This document shows positions 49,051 through 62,163 of a DNA stretch of 64,000 nucleotides, in pieces (the stretch's first letter is position 1; each line of letters begins with the position of its first letter). This stretch comes from Castanea sativa (taxonomy: Eukaryota; Streptophyta; Magnoliopsida; Fagales; Fagaceae): the NCBI RefSeq assembly GCF_040712315.1, contig NC_134015.1:24243614-24307613 (forward strand), in the 5' to 3' direction. The notes beneath the pieces are model-generated. The model worked only from the letters and a program-made list of their open reading frames with translations. It was not told the DNA's origin and made no database searches. The position numbers were made by a program, and so were the translations under genes.

Positions 49051-51829
49051 TGAGTTTTTCAAGAAAAGTGTTGCAGAATCAGGAAAAAGACAAAATAGGA
49101 CAACTTGGAGGGGAAAAGAGGAGACGCTATGTGAGGCGTTGTGCAACACTCTCACATAGCTGCATGGTGACATGCGGTTATTATAGACAATACATTTTGT
49201 ACCCCTTACAACTTAGACCCCCATTCCCCAATGATGCCCAAACTCTAAGACCCAAGACCAGTTTAAAGCCCAATCAAATATCAAATTGACTTGAGAAGTG
49301 TTAAAATGAAAAATATAACATTTACAAATAATTTTACCAATAGGACAAAGTACAAACCATATGGACCTAAATAACTATTGCTTGTATGCCACTTGATAAC
49401 ATAATAATCATGAATTAGTAAAAATGAACTAAACGATTCACCAAAAAACAAGATTTTAAAGAAGATAGTACAAAAAATTGGTATGGTATACCAAGTTACA
49501 TTTTGATTTTGTTGACAAAGTAGTTAACTTACCTCGGAGTAGTAATCCAAAGTATATAACAAAGTAGCAAAAATAAGACTTATAAGTTGAAGGAGACAAA
49601 AGGTGCCTTAGAACTTGAGGCGCAATGTCTCTCTTGATCAGACCTTTGATTTGATATCCACAAGAATAGCAGCATAATATGGTTTACTCTCAATAAACAC
49701 ATTATTAAGTTCTTGTAAAGGATCTCACTATCTATCTCATCTCATGCTAATATATATTATCATAATAAGATTTGAGGAAAAAAAAAAGAATGGTAATTTG
49801 TGACAGTCTCTTTCATAGAAAGGATCCACCACATTGATTTTTTATTCATTGATTTTTATTTTATTTTATTTCCATAAGATTTTCAATTTAGCTTTAGTAA
49901 CTAAAAAGAGGGATCCATAGTCCATACTAATTTGTGAGCTCCAAATCCAATGGTGGGATTGATACTGAATCTGATTGCCCATTGGGCCTAAGAGTTGGAG
50001 TTGGGTAAGCATATTTTAGTCCTCACTCCCTTATTGCCCATTAGGGCATTACTAGGCATAGATGAGGAACCACACTTAATGGTACTTTTGGCTTGAACAA
50101 GGCTAAGGCTAAGGCTAAGGCTAAGGCTAAGGCTTGAATTATTAAAGTATGGGAATGGGATTTCGAAATTATAACTCATGAGCTCCCTAGGATAGGCCTA
50201 ACATATAAAGCATGCACTCCTTTCAATTTTTAGAGTTAACTACCTACCTAACTTTGGAGATGCTTTTTCCTATTCATGTTTGGCAAATTTTATTCATGAT
50301 TTTGTTTTATCCAATTTGTTTCAGTCCTAAGAATTTTTTTGTATTTTATATTTTTAGTATGTATGATCACCAGATTAAAAAAAAAAAGTATGTATGCTCA
50401 TTTGCCTTCAATATATTTACATAATCTTTTGAAGATTAATAACAGACACAACAAAAAGTAGCAATAATTTTATAATATTTTCAAATTAGTATGCTATATT
50501 ACTAAATAAAAATTAAACTGAAAATTAGGATAGACTCATGTGTGAGTTGACATGCTAATTTTAGAATGTTTGTGATATTGTTGTGGATTATTTGATATCT
50601 CAATTGCATTACTCGTATTAACAGTTTTAACAATCCTCAATATTCCTTTCAAAAAAAAAAAAAAAACAATCCTCAATATTGCTTTTGTAATCATCAACCA
50701 TTCGCTTATGTATCTTTTTACACTGTTGCCTAAAAGACTTATCCTTGACTGTATGCTTAAGGAAGAGTAGTCATGTTGATTATCCAATACCCTCTTTTTT
50801 CCAAATGAGAAATTGACCATGAGCAAGTGACGTGTCAATGCAAGTTGAGCTCATTCTCTAAAGGTCATCTGACGTGGTCACACCTGATTGGTCCTTCACT
50901 CAAGTCATCCATAATTGCTTTTGTACCGCATTTACTTTAAGAAAATGTTAGAACTATAATTTTTACTAGAATTCACTCATGCCATAAGTTGTAAGTGTTT
51001 GGGTAAAAATAGTGAATTTACAACTTCATCCCTAATAACTTTTTGGGCAAATTGTGAAAAAAGTTATATTCTTAGTATTACTTTTTAGTTTTTGATTATA
51101 TACTCTGCTCGTGAACCGCCCATGAGTCCATGACCCACCCACTGTACGGACACTTTAGAAAAGCTATTAATCAATCGTCAGGAAAGAATATCTCCAAAAA
51201 AATAAAATAAAATAAAATAAATAAATAAAATTGTCAGGAAAGAAAGTTGAGCAACACCAAGGACAAATATACTCTCACACCCATTTTTATTAATTGATGA
51301 CTTGTTTGCTATTATTTTATTGGTTGACGAAAGGTTGTTTGTTCATAAAAGTTTCTACAAATTATAAAGTTAAATTCTTCTATATATATATATATATATA
51401 TATAAATTTAGATATGCAATTAAGTGTATCCCTACTAGTTTCTCAAAAAAAAAAAAAGTGTGTCCCTGCCAATTATTGAAAAGTTGAGTGATATAAGAAC
51501 TTTGTATGAGACAGTGAAAAATAGGAAAAAAAAGCCTAATTTTATATATATTTAATTCCCAAAATTATTTATATTAGTTAAGTTAAAGAAGTGTAAATTT
51601 GTAAAATTATTGTAGTAACTGTATAAAATTTATACTGATATTATTTATTTTGCATTTAATTTTTTATTATAAAAAAGATAATAGATATTAGTTGTTGTAT
51701 AAAAAAAGAGAAACAATAAAAAAATTTAATAAAAATTGGTATTTAATAAAATTGAGTTAAAAATAGATAATTTGATATGGGTATTTTTGAAAAGTAGTTA
51801 TGTAAAATAAAAATGTAGCTTCTTATATT
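49051..51829. other. AT-rich intergenic DNA
   Basis: No gene is recognised. It contains a (GGCTAA)5 hexamer repeat at about 50101-50130 flanked by GGCTTGAA on both sides, a (TA)n near 51380-51405, and short A/T homopolymers. Confidence 0.5.
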
Positions 51830-53790
51830 ATACTAAACAAATACTTTTACACGAATTGATTTTTTTTTCTTGAGAAGATAAAAGAACTGATTTGAATGCT
51901 CTAATATTTTTAGTTTCCACTCCATTCATATAATTTTTTTTTTTTTAATGGAAAGTAACTCTCTATCTCTCTCTCTCTCTCTCTCTGATGGAAAGACATA
52001 GAACTTCGTTAAGTGCATGTTTGGATGTTGCTGAAACAACGTTTAGCGTTCAATGTTTTTAGTGGGTTGTCCGTGTACTGTTCACAGGACCCACAGTACT
52101 TTTTTTTTTAGCAAAAACAACTTTAAAACTGAGTCCCACGGAACTATTCACACATTTAAAAATTAGTTTACTACAGCGTTTTTAGTTTTCAGTAATAAGC
52201 GGTATTTAAACATACCTTAAGTGCCCGTACAACTTTTTCTCTTGATTGGTCCCATCAAGCAGCAAATTTCCAAGCGATTCAATTATATATACAATTATTG
52301 AAATTAAAATATTTACAAATATTAAAAAGAAGTAGGTTCTTATATTATAATAAACAAATATTTTTATATGGGCCAAAATTTGTTTGTTGTTGAAAGAATA
52401 CATGATCTGATTTGAGTGCTCTAACATTTTTAGTTTTCACTCATAGGAATATTTTTTTTATTTTTTTATTTTTCCTTTTCTTTTTTTAATGAAGAGCAAC
52501 TTTCTCTTTTTTGAAACCAGAGAAACTTTTTCTCTCTTTTCTTTTTTCTTTTTTTCGTTTTTTTTTTTATTAGAAGACAAAGTACTTCATTAAGAAAAAA
52601 AAGCAGCTAATTTCCACAAGCAATCGGGATAACTTTTTCTCTTGATTGGTCACACCAAGCAACAAATTTCCAAGCCATTTAATTATATATACAATCATTA
52701 AAATTAAAACATCTACAAATATAAAAAGAAGTAGGTTCTTATATTATGATAAAAAAATATTTTTACATGAACCAATTTTTTTTTTTTTTTGTTGAGAAAA
52801 TACACTAATTGATTTTAATGCTCTAATATTTTTAATTTTCACTCTTAGGAATAACTTTTTCTTTTTTGAAGCCAGAGTAACTATTTTTTTTTTAATGGAA
52901 GACAAGGAACTTCATTAAGGAAAAAAAAAAAAGAGCAACAAATATCCACAAGAAGCCAGGGTAACTTTTTCTCTTGATTGGTCACACCCAGCAGAAAATT
53001 TCCAAGAGGTTTAATTATATATACAATCATTAAAATTAAAACATTTACAAATATAAAAAGAAGTAGGTTATTATATTATAATAAACAAATATTTTTATAT
53101 GAACTAATTTTTTTTTTAAGAGAAAATACACGAATTGATTTGAATGCTCTAATATTTTTAATTTTCACTCTTAGGAATAACTTTTTCTTTTTCTCTTTTT
53201 TTCTTTTTTAATAAAGAACAACTTTTTCTTTTTTGAAGCTAGAGTAACTTTTTCCCTTTTTTTGATGGGAAGACAAGGAACTTCATTAAGAAATAAAAAG
53301 CAGCAAATTTCTACAAGCAGCCAGGGTAACTTTTTCTCTTGATTGGTCACACCCAGCAGCAAATTCCTAAGCGATTTAATTATATATACAATCATTAAAA
53401 TTAAAACATTTACAAATATTAAAAAAAACTAGGTTATATTATAACAAACAAATATTTTTACACAAACTATTTTTTTTTTATAGAAAATACACAAACCGTT
53501 TAAAATGCTCTAATATTTATAGTTTTCACTCTTAGGAATACCTTTTTCTTTTTCTCTTTTTTCCCTTTTTTATTTTTATTTTTAATGAAGAGCAACTTTT
53601 TCTTCTTTGAAGCCAGAATAACCTCTCTCTCTCTCTCTCTTGATGGGAAGACAAGGAACTTCATTAAGAGAAAAAAGCAGCAAATTTCCACAAGCAGCAA
53701 GGATAACTTTTTCTCTTGATTGGCACACAAGCACCAAATTTCCAAGCCATTCAATTATATATACAGTCATATAAAAAAAAAAAGAAAAAA
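51830..53790. repeat. Tandem array of 330-400 bp units, about 5 copies, upstream of RDR1-B
   Basis: AACTTTTTCTCTTGATTGG recurs at 52231, 52631, 52963, 53328 and 53705, all on the same strand. Each copy is followed by CAAATTTCCAAG, AATTATATATACA, TTACAAATAT and CTCTAATATTTTTA in constant order. Unit lengths vary because of T-rich tracts. A partial unit begins near 51830 and is split from the first full unit by a small MITE. No coding potential; the ORFs are K/F-rich low-complexity frames. Confidence 0.88.
52008..52222. mobile_element. Small Tourist-like MITE inside the tandem array
   Basis: GTGCATGTTTGGATG on the left and TTTAAACATACC on the right are imperfect inverted ends, bounded by TTA on both sides. 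It also carries the CAGCGTTTTTAG / ACAACGTTTAGCG motifs seen in common dicot MITEs. Confidence 0.55.
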
Positions 53791-53835
53791 AGAAAAGAAA
53801 CCTTTACAAATATAAATGAATGAGAGAGACTCTAA

Positions 53836-53973
53836 GGGGTGTTTGGTAGAGTAGTTTGAGACGTGATTTTTGTAATTTTTGAAATACGTGTAGATGAAAA
53901 AGTGTGTAAAAATATGTGTAATATTATTTAAAATGTAAAAATGTGAGTTTGAAATGGTATAACAAACAGGCCC
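53836..53973. mobile_element. 138-bp Tourist-like MITE (TAA target site)
   Basis: Ends GGGGTGTTTGGTA and TATAACAAACAGGCCC are inverted copies flanked by TAA (53833-53835 and 53974-53976). Confidence 0.7.
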
Positions 53974-54429
53974 TAAAACACATAGTGCACATAGAAACTC
54001 ACTACGTGGCCTAAAACTATTATCTCAAAGAACCTCTCTACAGCAAGACTGCATCCTCAACAAACCAAACATCAAAACATAACGTGTCGGTAGCATAGCA
54101 TTTTCATTAATAATTGTAAAAATTTTAGTATTTACAATTTCAAAACACTACTTTTACAATTTTAACACCTCATTTTACAATATATCAAACATCAAACACT
54201 TTTTTCTTTTACAACTTCATTTAAATATTCTTTCTTTAATATTTTTATTCATATTTTTATTATTATTTCTCATTTTTCCTAAGAAAAAAAAGTGGGCTCT
54301 ACTTGAATAAAAAAATAATATAATTTTTACAATTTAGAAATAATGTCGTCTCAAATTTAAAGTTGCACGGTTCATTAATGCTAAATATTATAATATTTAA
54401 AATAATTGATGAAAATAACTTTTTAGAAT

Positions 54430-56678
54430 TTAGTGGGTAAATTTGACATTTGACACTTGACATGAATGCTGTAAGAGTGAAAATGATTGGGTCGTGGAAA
54501 CATCAGCTTCACAAGTCAGCAGAAATAGTTTAAATCGAAAAAGGGTCTCACGAAGCATGGAATAATTACTTTTCTTCCTCATTAAGTCACGTATTTGTTT
54601 TAGTCTGAGGAATTCACTTTGGATTGACAACAAAAGACAGCGAGAGTAGAAACACTGACACAGTGACACTCTTTGAGTTCTCTCGCCATCTTCATGAGCT
54701 TTGGTTATTTTCATTCTCTCTGGTGAGACTCTTGACACTTAAAGACTCCTCTATACGTAATATTCTTTCTTCATACGCAAGTTTCATTGATATGGGTGTC
54801 TACTGAAACTGATCAAACTTCAAAGGGACTGTCTTTTTGTCATATCTTTTACTGGGTCGAATTTTTTGTGTTTGTATTATTATTATTTTTTTCTGGGTTG
54901 AAATTGGTTGGAATTTTCAAGTAGTAAAGGGGTTGATGCATCTTTGCTTTATTTCCTATGAGGGTTGGCTTGTGTTACTTTATACTACTATGTTTGTTTG
55001 ATTAATTTGATTATGAGCATTATTATTCTTTGGGTTAGTTCTTTTGCTGCATCTCATTCTCTGGCTCTTTTGCTTAGCCTACTAGATAATCTATAAGTTG
55101 GCATAGATAATCTATGGGTTCTTTAATTTTTTCTGCTTATTTTCAAACTGCTACTTAGTTAAAAAATGAACTTTCTTCTTATAATACTGGGTCATATTAT
55201 CAATAAAGAGCCAAAGCCACTGTACTTCCACTTGTTCTTCTTTGGAGAATAACATGGTGATTAATCAATTCACCAGTCACATTGAAGGGTAGGGACCTGG
55301 AGCATTTTAATTTGCTACACAGTAGATCAAAACCCGCACAAGCATGTGGCCTTATCATAATTGTTGGGAAGAGTGAGATTCATATGGCCTAGTCTCGACA
55401 AATTGTCACAAATACAGGAATAGAGAGAGGTTAAGGACTGAAGAGAGAACCTATACAGAAAGGGGCTAATGATTTGTTTAGACTTATTGTAAAGCTCAGA
55501 TTCATAATCCTACCATTAGTTAATTCGACAATCTAGTCCAGGATTTAACCATTCTTGCTTTGGGATTACTAGAATTTGTGAGTTACTAGATTTGCTTTTG
55601 ATCTATGATCCTACCATAGTTAGTTTAACAATCTAGTCCGAGATTTCATACTCTTATTCAGAGTTTGATTAGAATTTTTGAAGTAGTGGATTTTCTTTTG
55701 AAAGTGAGAATCACATTTTTTTAAGTGTTTAGTCGCAGTAGAAGTACATCCAAAATCTCAGTGGTTGCTTCGTATTTAAATTTGTGTTTCTTTATTTGAT
55801 TGTGTGACATGATCACGTGGCGATGTAGTAAAAATGAAAGGACTAATTGGTGAGGTAGCAGCGTTTATGTAACAAGTAGGTGATGCACAAAAATGAAGAG
55901 ATAGATTAAGATTGGAAATCAATTTTTCAGGAAGACTGAGAGTGATGGATCTTATGATGATAGTTACATTCTTAGACAATCCTTGCTTTCTCTAACTGCA
56001 TCTAGTTATAGATTGAGATTCCTTCATAATATGACTTTTTGGATGCTCATAGAAATGTTTAATGTCTGGTCTGGAAGTATCCATACTATGGACTTGATTT
56101 CGGTATAATAATATTCTTTTGCATGTATATGTTAAACTTGATTTTCTTACCTTTCTTGCATTGATAGAGACTTTTTTGGTTATTTATTTATTTATTTTCT
56201 AGTTATTGTGAACTTTCACTAAGTTATGTAATTTTACTTCTAGAATAATTGGGGTTTAATCACTCTCAAAACCTTTATCATTCATACTATTTATTGCAAT
56301 ACGGACTTCACCATCTCCATAAATTTTTATGACATACACCCACCACAATGATGGGTACCGCTCCAGCATAAATGGAGGCAGTGTTGTTTTACTATTTGTA
56401 CTTATGGACCGACATTTGAGAAGTGGGAGTTCAGTGCCAAGAAATTAATTTTATTCAAAATAGTGTAGATTTGCAACATTCAGTAAGGTATTTATTTAAT
56501 TATTAATTTCTATGAAAGAAAGGATAAATTCTTTACTGTCTTGGTAGAAAGACTACGCTTTTTTTTTTTTTTTTTTTTTCTGGTTTATGATATATTGTGC
56601 ACATGCAAAGTAACATGTAATATATTTCTGTTGATGACTTGTGGCAGAAAAGAGTTCTGGTAAAATTAATTGGATTGG
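54430..56678 (+). other. Upstream region and probable leader intron of RDR1-B
   Basis: The part from about 55365 matches 1-1158 before RDR1-A. The GGCAG acceptor before the ATG is conserved (AG near 56645-56646). The first leader exon may lie in the less AT-rich 54600-54800 stretch, but no donor could be chosen with confidence. Copy B has about 150 extra bases near 56300-56460 compared with A. The promoter would be near 54430-54600, just after the tandem array. Confidence 0.4.
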
Positions 56679-59600
56679 ATGGGTAAGACAATTAAGTTGA
56701 ATGGATTCCCTTCGCATGTGACTGTAGCGGCAGTTAAGCAGTCTATGGAGCGACGTACAGGTGAAGGAACTGTTTATGCTATTAAGATTAGGCAATGCAG
56801 AGTTGCGCGTCTAGGGGCATATGCTATCATTCAATTCACCACCACCACATGTGCTGAATTAATTATCTCCTTAGGTAGTAATAAGCGGTTATGGTATGGG
56901 AAATTTTGTTTGAAGGCTCGGGAAATGGAGCGTGATATTGTACCAAAGCCAAGAACTTTTCTGCATCGCATGGAAAATATAAAACTGCATCTTGGTTGTC
57001 AGATCTCAAATGAAAAATTTATAATTTTATGGAATGCGGTGAATGTTTCAGTGAAATTTGGGATTGGATTACGAAAATTACAATTTTTTCTTTCCCATAA
57101 TTATGTGGAATACAGACTCGATCTTTACGATGAGAATATTTGGCAGATTGAGTTACATCGTCCACGTAGTCAAGATACTAATAAGCATCTTTTGATTCAG
57201 GTTGGTCTGTTTTGATTTGATTGTTCATTTTAATATAAAAAAAAAAATACATGGTTATCTTCTCTTTAGCTAAACAAATAGTGTTATTTAAGTGTTGATT
57301 CCTCCATTGTCTTGTTTGAACAATTTGCATGTTTTACTTTGTTGAAATTACTCATGTGAACACCAGTTTTATCATATTCAAATTACAAATATACCCTCAC
57401 AAGGGTTAAGAATTACAAATGTAAATAATATTTGGATTATAGATTCAAAAAAGTTCATCTGCCAATGAACTATGGCTCAACTGGCAATTCTTTCATAATA
57501 ATGGGTTCAATACCTATTGGGTGTGTGTAGTTTACCAATATAAAAAGGGTTGATGCTATCTTCTTTAATCATCACATCCTTGCGCATAAACTCAGAAGTT
57601 CTAACTTTGATTTTCCATCTTCTGTAGTAAACAACTATACTCCCAGTAGAACTCATGAGTGCAACACTTGTGATGCATATATAAATTGATTTTTTTTTTT
57701 TAATGTAAAATAATATTTTTGGTAGTTAGTTATCTAGTGCAAGGTTCATGTAAAGATACATTTTTGTGTCTAGTATGAAAACCAACTACTTCAGAAGCAT
57801 ATACTCTAGCTATATATTGATGCTTGCAATAGCTATTAACAAAACATGGTGTACTCTCTGTAAGTACCAAATGGCTTTACTTTTTCTCTAACACTAACTA
57901 TTAGTTGACATTCACAGAAGGATTCTTATAATTATTTGTATTATAATATTTTTTTATTTTTGTTTTAATTGCTAGTTATTTGGCGCTCCTCGGATTTATG
58001 AGAGGGCTGTGCCCATCTCAGGAAATGAATTTGAAGATCCTAATCTCAATTATTTCATGGATATTCCTGATGACCAATGGATTCGTGCAACTGATTTCAC
58101 TCCATCATGCTATATTGGGCAATCTTCTGCTTTGTGTTTGGAGCTTCCTTCTGATCACCAGCTTCCGAATTTTCGGGAGATCTTTGCTTTTTACAAAGAA
58201 AGTGAAGAAAGATATATTTTGGAAACTGGGTCTAGTTTTTCTTCCAATATGGACTTGGTGCCTATTGTTGGCCCTCCGCCTGGGATTACTTTACCATTTG
58301 ATATCTTGTTTAAAATTAACTCGTTGGTTCAAAATGGCTGTCTTGCAGGACCAACACTTGATGCTAGTTTTTATCGTTTGGTTGATCCAAGAAAAATGAA
58401 TATTGCCTATATAGAATATGCCCTGGAGAAACTCTATCATTTAAAAGAATGTTGTCATGAGCCTTCGAGGTGGCTTGGTGAGCAGTATAGAAAGTACATC
58501 ACATCACGACGTCCTCCAAAGTCGCCTGTTATATCGTTAGACTCTGGGTTGGTGTATGTACGTAGGGTTCAAATAACACCTTCTAAAGTTTACTTTTGTG
58601 GTCCAGAAATTAATTTGTCAAATCGTGTCCTGCGCAATTTTCATGAAGATATTGATAATTTTCTTCGTGTATCCTTTGTTGATGAGGAACTGGATAAACT
58701 GTATTCAACAGATTTATCTCCACGTGCATCTTCTGGTAATGAGGATAGGAGAACTGGAATCTACAAAAGAATTCTATCTATTCTTAGAAATGGCATAGTT
58801 ATCGGTGACAAAAAGTTTGAATTTCTTGCATTCTCATCAAGTCAATTACGAGAAAATTCCATGTGGATGTTTGCTTCAAGAAATGGATGTACTGCTGATG
58901 ATATCAGAGAGTGGATGGGCATTTTTCATCAGATTAGAAATGTGGCGAAATATGCTGCCAGATTGGGTCAATCCTTTGGTTCATCCACAGAAACTCTTAG
59001 TGTTGATAAGCATGAAATTGAAATTATTCCTGACGTAGAGGTTGATCAGGATGGGGTCAAGTATGTCTTCTCTGATGGAATTGGGAAAATATCTTCTGAA
59101 TTTGCTGAGAAAGTAGCTTTAAAATGCAGTTGTAAAGGACGCACTCCGTCTGCCTTTCAGATTCGATATGGTGGGTACAAAGGTGTCGTCGCAGTTGATC
59201 CAACCTCATCTGTGAAATTATCATTAAGGAAGAGCATGTCCAAGTATGAATCAGAAAACACAAAACTAGATGTTTTAGCATATACCAAGTTTCAGCCTTG
59301 TTTTCTGAATCGCCAATTGATCACCCTTTTGTCTACCCTTGGAGTTGACGATTATGTTTTTGAGAAAAAACAAAAAGAAGTTGTAGAACAACTTGATGCT
59401 ATATTAATAGATCCGTTGAGGGTACAGGAGGCTTTGGATTTGATGTCCCCAGGAGAGAATACCAATGTTCTAAAGGAAATGATCATGTGTGGTTATAGGC
59501 CTGATTCTGAACCATTTCTTTCTCTGATGCTGCAGACATTCCGGGCATCAAAGTTGTTGGACTTGCGGACTAAAACAAGGATATTTATTCCAGATGGAAG

Positions 59601-60767
59601 GGCAATGATGGGATGTCTAGATGAAACTAGAACTTTGGAATATGGTCAGGTATTTGTGCAACTTTCTAGTAATAAGCTTAGGCAGCTAGACAATGATTTC
59701 AGCATGAGTAGCGGCAGTGGATCAGATCAGCGATTTGTTATTGAAGGGAAGATAGTAGTTGCAAAAAACCCCTGCTTGCATCCTGGCGATGTGCGTGTTT
59801 TGAAGGCCGTTAATGTGTCAGCTTTGCACCATATGGTGGACTGTGTTGTTTTTCCCCAAAAAGGATCTAGGTAAATTAATCTCCTAGTACTTCTACAAAT
59901 CCTTGAATAATGTCATTTGAATTATAGGTGACAACTTTTATTTTTGTCTCTCTCATCTTTTTGTGAAAGCACCTTTTTGTTATTGAGCTAGCTAGATTCT
60001 ACCTGTTGACTGCAAGAATATATTCTCTGTAGAGGATATGTTGCAACTGTGACTGCAGTGGATAAATTTGCACGAAGTCCTTCAATTTTTATATTTGAGT
60101 ACTGCAAGGCTTAGTCACCTCTCTTTCTTATTAGCAAATGATTTTGTCAACTATGCTTGTCATTTGTTAAAACATGATAAAAACATGGATATGGGTTTGG
60201 GATGTTGTGGTCCTCCTATTAGAGTTATACCCGCAAAATCCCCAAAAGGGAAATAATAACATAATTATGAGTCAATTAAATGTTTAACTACCTTATGTTT
60301 TCTCTTACAAGGGAATCAAGTGTCTATGCTACATGGGACTTCACTCTCCCTTGAAGTTTTAAAGTTTGGGATTTATGTGATATTGACATTTTGACATACA
60401 CCTGAACTTATTTGTGTATTTTGAGTCTTATGTAATTTTGCACCTAGGATTTTGGCTTTAGTGGCAAGATAAACCATTATTATCAAATTTTATATGCTTT
60501 GTCTACAACATGATCAGTTAGTTTATATGTGGCAGAATGTTGCTCATTCTTTTGAATGCTATTTAGTGGAATTTTCTAAAGATGATTGTGACTGACAGTT
60601 ATTTGATTTTTATAAGGCCTCATCCAAATGAGTGTTCGGGTAGTGACTTGGATGGAGATATCTACTTCGTCTGTTGGGATCCTGAACTCCTTCCACCTCA
60701 GCAAATTCAGCCAATGGATTACTCTCCAGCACAAAGTTTGCAGTTGGATCATGACGTTACCATTGAG
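56679..60767 (+). CDS. RDR1: RNA-dependent RNA polymerase 1, copy B (exons 1-3; last exon outside window)
   Basis: Exons 56679-57200, 57976-59870 and 60617-60767 use the same splice positions and phases as copy A and join without a stop into 856 codons. The last exon (about 279 codons in copy A, beginning EVEEYF) is not found between 60768 and 64000. The MGKTIK start, the DGIGKIS block and the catalytic DLDGD (residues 816-820) are intact. Copies A and B are clearly similar along exons and introns, so they arose by tandem duplication. Differences cluster in the N-terminal region, for example RQCRVARLG against RQSKGKRPL in A. Intron 3 is interrupted from 61515 by an antisense gypsy element, so splicing to exon 4 must cross a much longer intron, if that exon survives. 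Exons show no disabling change; function of the whole gene cannot be judged here. Confidence 0.92.
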
Positions 60768-61514
60768 GTATAGTGTCTTGGATAAACGATAGCATGTTTA
60801 AATAACTGGGCGGCCCTTTTTTTCCCCTATGTTTTAATCTAAATGTAGGTTCTCTTAATGTGCTTTTGGCAAGCTCTTAGGTTCTTTGCCCTTCTCAATG
60901 ATATAATTCATGATATCTCTATTCCCCCATTCCCCTCTTGTGTGGCTTGATGACATTATAACTGTTGTGCCAAACACACAAGGCAATAAAATAGTAAGCA
61001 CCACAATACACAAATAATTCCATAAATTCTATGTCTAAATCCATGGGCAACACCAATGATGGTGCAACAATAGCGTGGTTGAAGCAAAAGTGATGTGGTT
61101 TTAATAGTCTAGTTATATGTGTCTTAGGGTTAAAAATTTTTTAATTTGGGGTTTAATATAACTAGTTGTGGTTAATTTTGTATTTAGAGGCAAAATTGTA
61201 ACTTTTGCAACTCCTATGAATTAATGGTATTTAAGTTAATGTTTAGTTGAGTTTAGAATTTTCTTGGAGATCCTATGTATCTTCAGTTTTATTTTCTGAG
61301 TTCAAGCTAGTGTTTGATTAGTTTTTGCTCTATAAGGTTTTTTGTTTATTAAAATTCAAACTAGGATTCTTAATACTACTAGTACAGTTTATTAGGACTC
61401 CTCAAATTAGGAGTCTTAATACTACTAGTACAAGAAAGAATCCTTACATATATTTATGCTTAATGTACTCAAAGAATAGATGGAGTTGATTAATAAAATA
61501 TTGAGTGTTTTTTA

Positions 61515-61926
61515 TGGAGGAAATTTGTGAAAACGGAAAGTTGTTTTAGAAAGCTAAGTTGCTTAGAGAAAAGAAAGAAAGAACTAGCTCTTTAGGAGAC
61601 ACACACTTGGAATAATACCTCACAGATAGAGATTTCTTGGATTCAAATTCCACCAGTTACAATGAAGGTAGCCTTGCTTATTTATAGTTACATAAGCAAG
61701 CTGCTGAGTTAGTTACAAGAGCCTACCATGTGGCTGCCATGTGTTTGGCCAAAACCTAAAAAAATTCTCTAATTAATTGATAGGCTACTGCACTTATCAC
61801 TAACAACCTATCAGCTAACTAACTAATTATGTGTTACAAGTGATAATGGCTATTACAAGTAAAAGGAATCGCTTATCATAGATCATAAGAAATAGTAATA
61901 GCTAGCTTTAAAAATGAATTGCATCA
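61515..61926 (-). mobile_element. 3' LTR of the intronic gypsy element
   Basis: 412 bp. On the minus strand it starts TGATGCAATTCATT, directly after the polypurine tract, and ends CACAAATTTCCTCCA. The TG...CA ends and position fix the borders. Confidence 0.75.
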
Positions 61927-62163
61927 AGACTGTCCCCCTTTGGAACACACTTGTCCTCAAGTGTGGTTGGTTGTAAGCTAATCTAGTGCATGATAGTGTA
62001 GCAGGTAACATACATTGAAACTGTTAGAAATGAGTAGATGATCAGGTTGCTTGACTTGGTAGGCATTGTCATTGATCTTATGTAGTATAGGACAAGGAAC
62101 AATCTTCTTTTGCTGTAGCTTAGTATAAGGTCTAGCAGGGTTCCTCTCCTAGGTCAGTATCAC

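Noticed and set aside
53171..53770. Lys/Phe-rich minus-strand ORFs
   Set aside because: Generated by T-rich tracts of the tandem array.
51830..53790. Possible CRISPR-like or phage-type array
   Set aside because: Units are 330-400 bp with diverged sequence throughout and no short identical repeats with unique spacers; the context is a plant nuclear genome.
54624..54806. 60-codon + strand ORF upstream of RDR1-B
   Set aside because: Could be leader-exon sequence but has no homology or codon pattern that I recognise; kept only as part of the upstream region.
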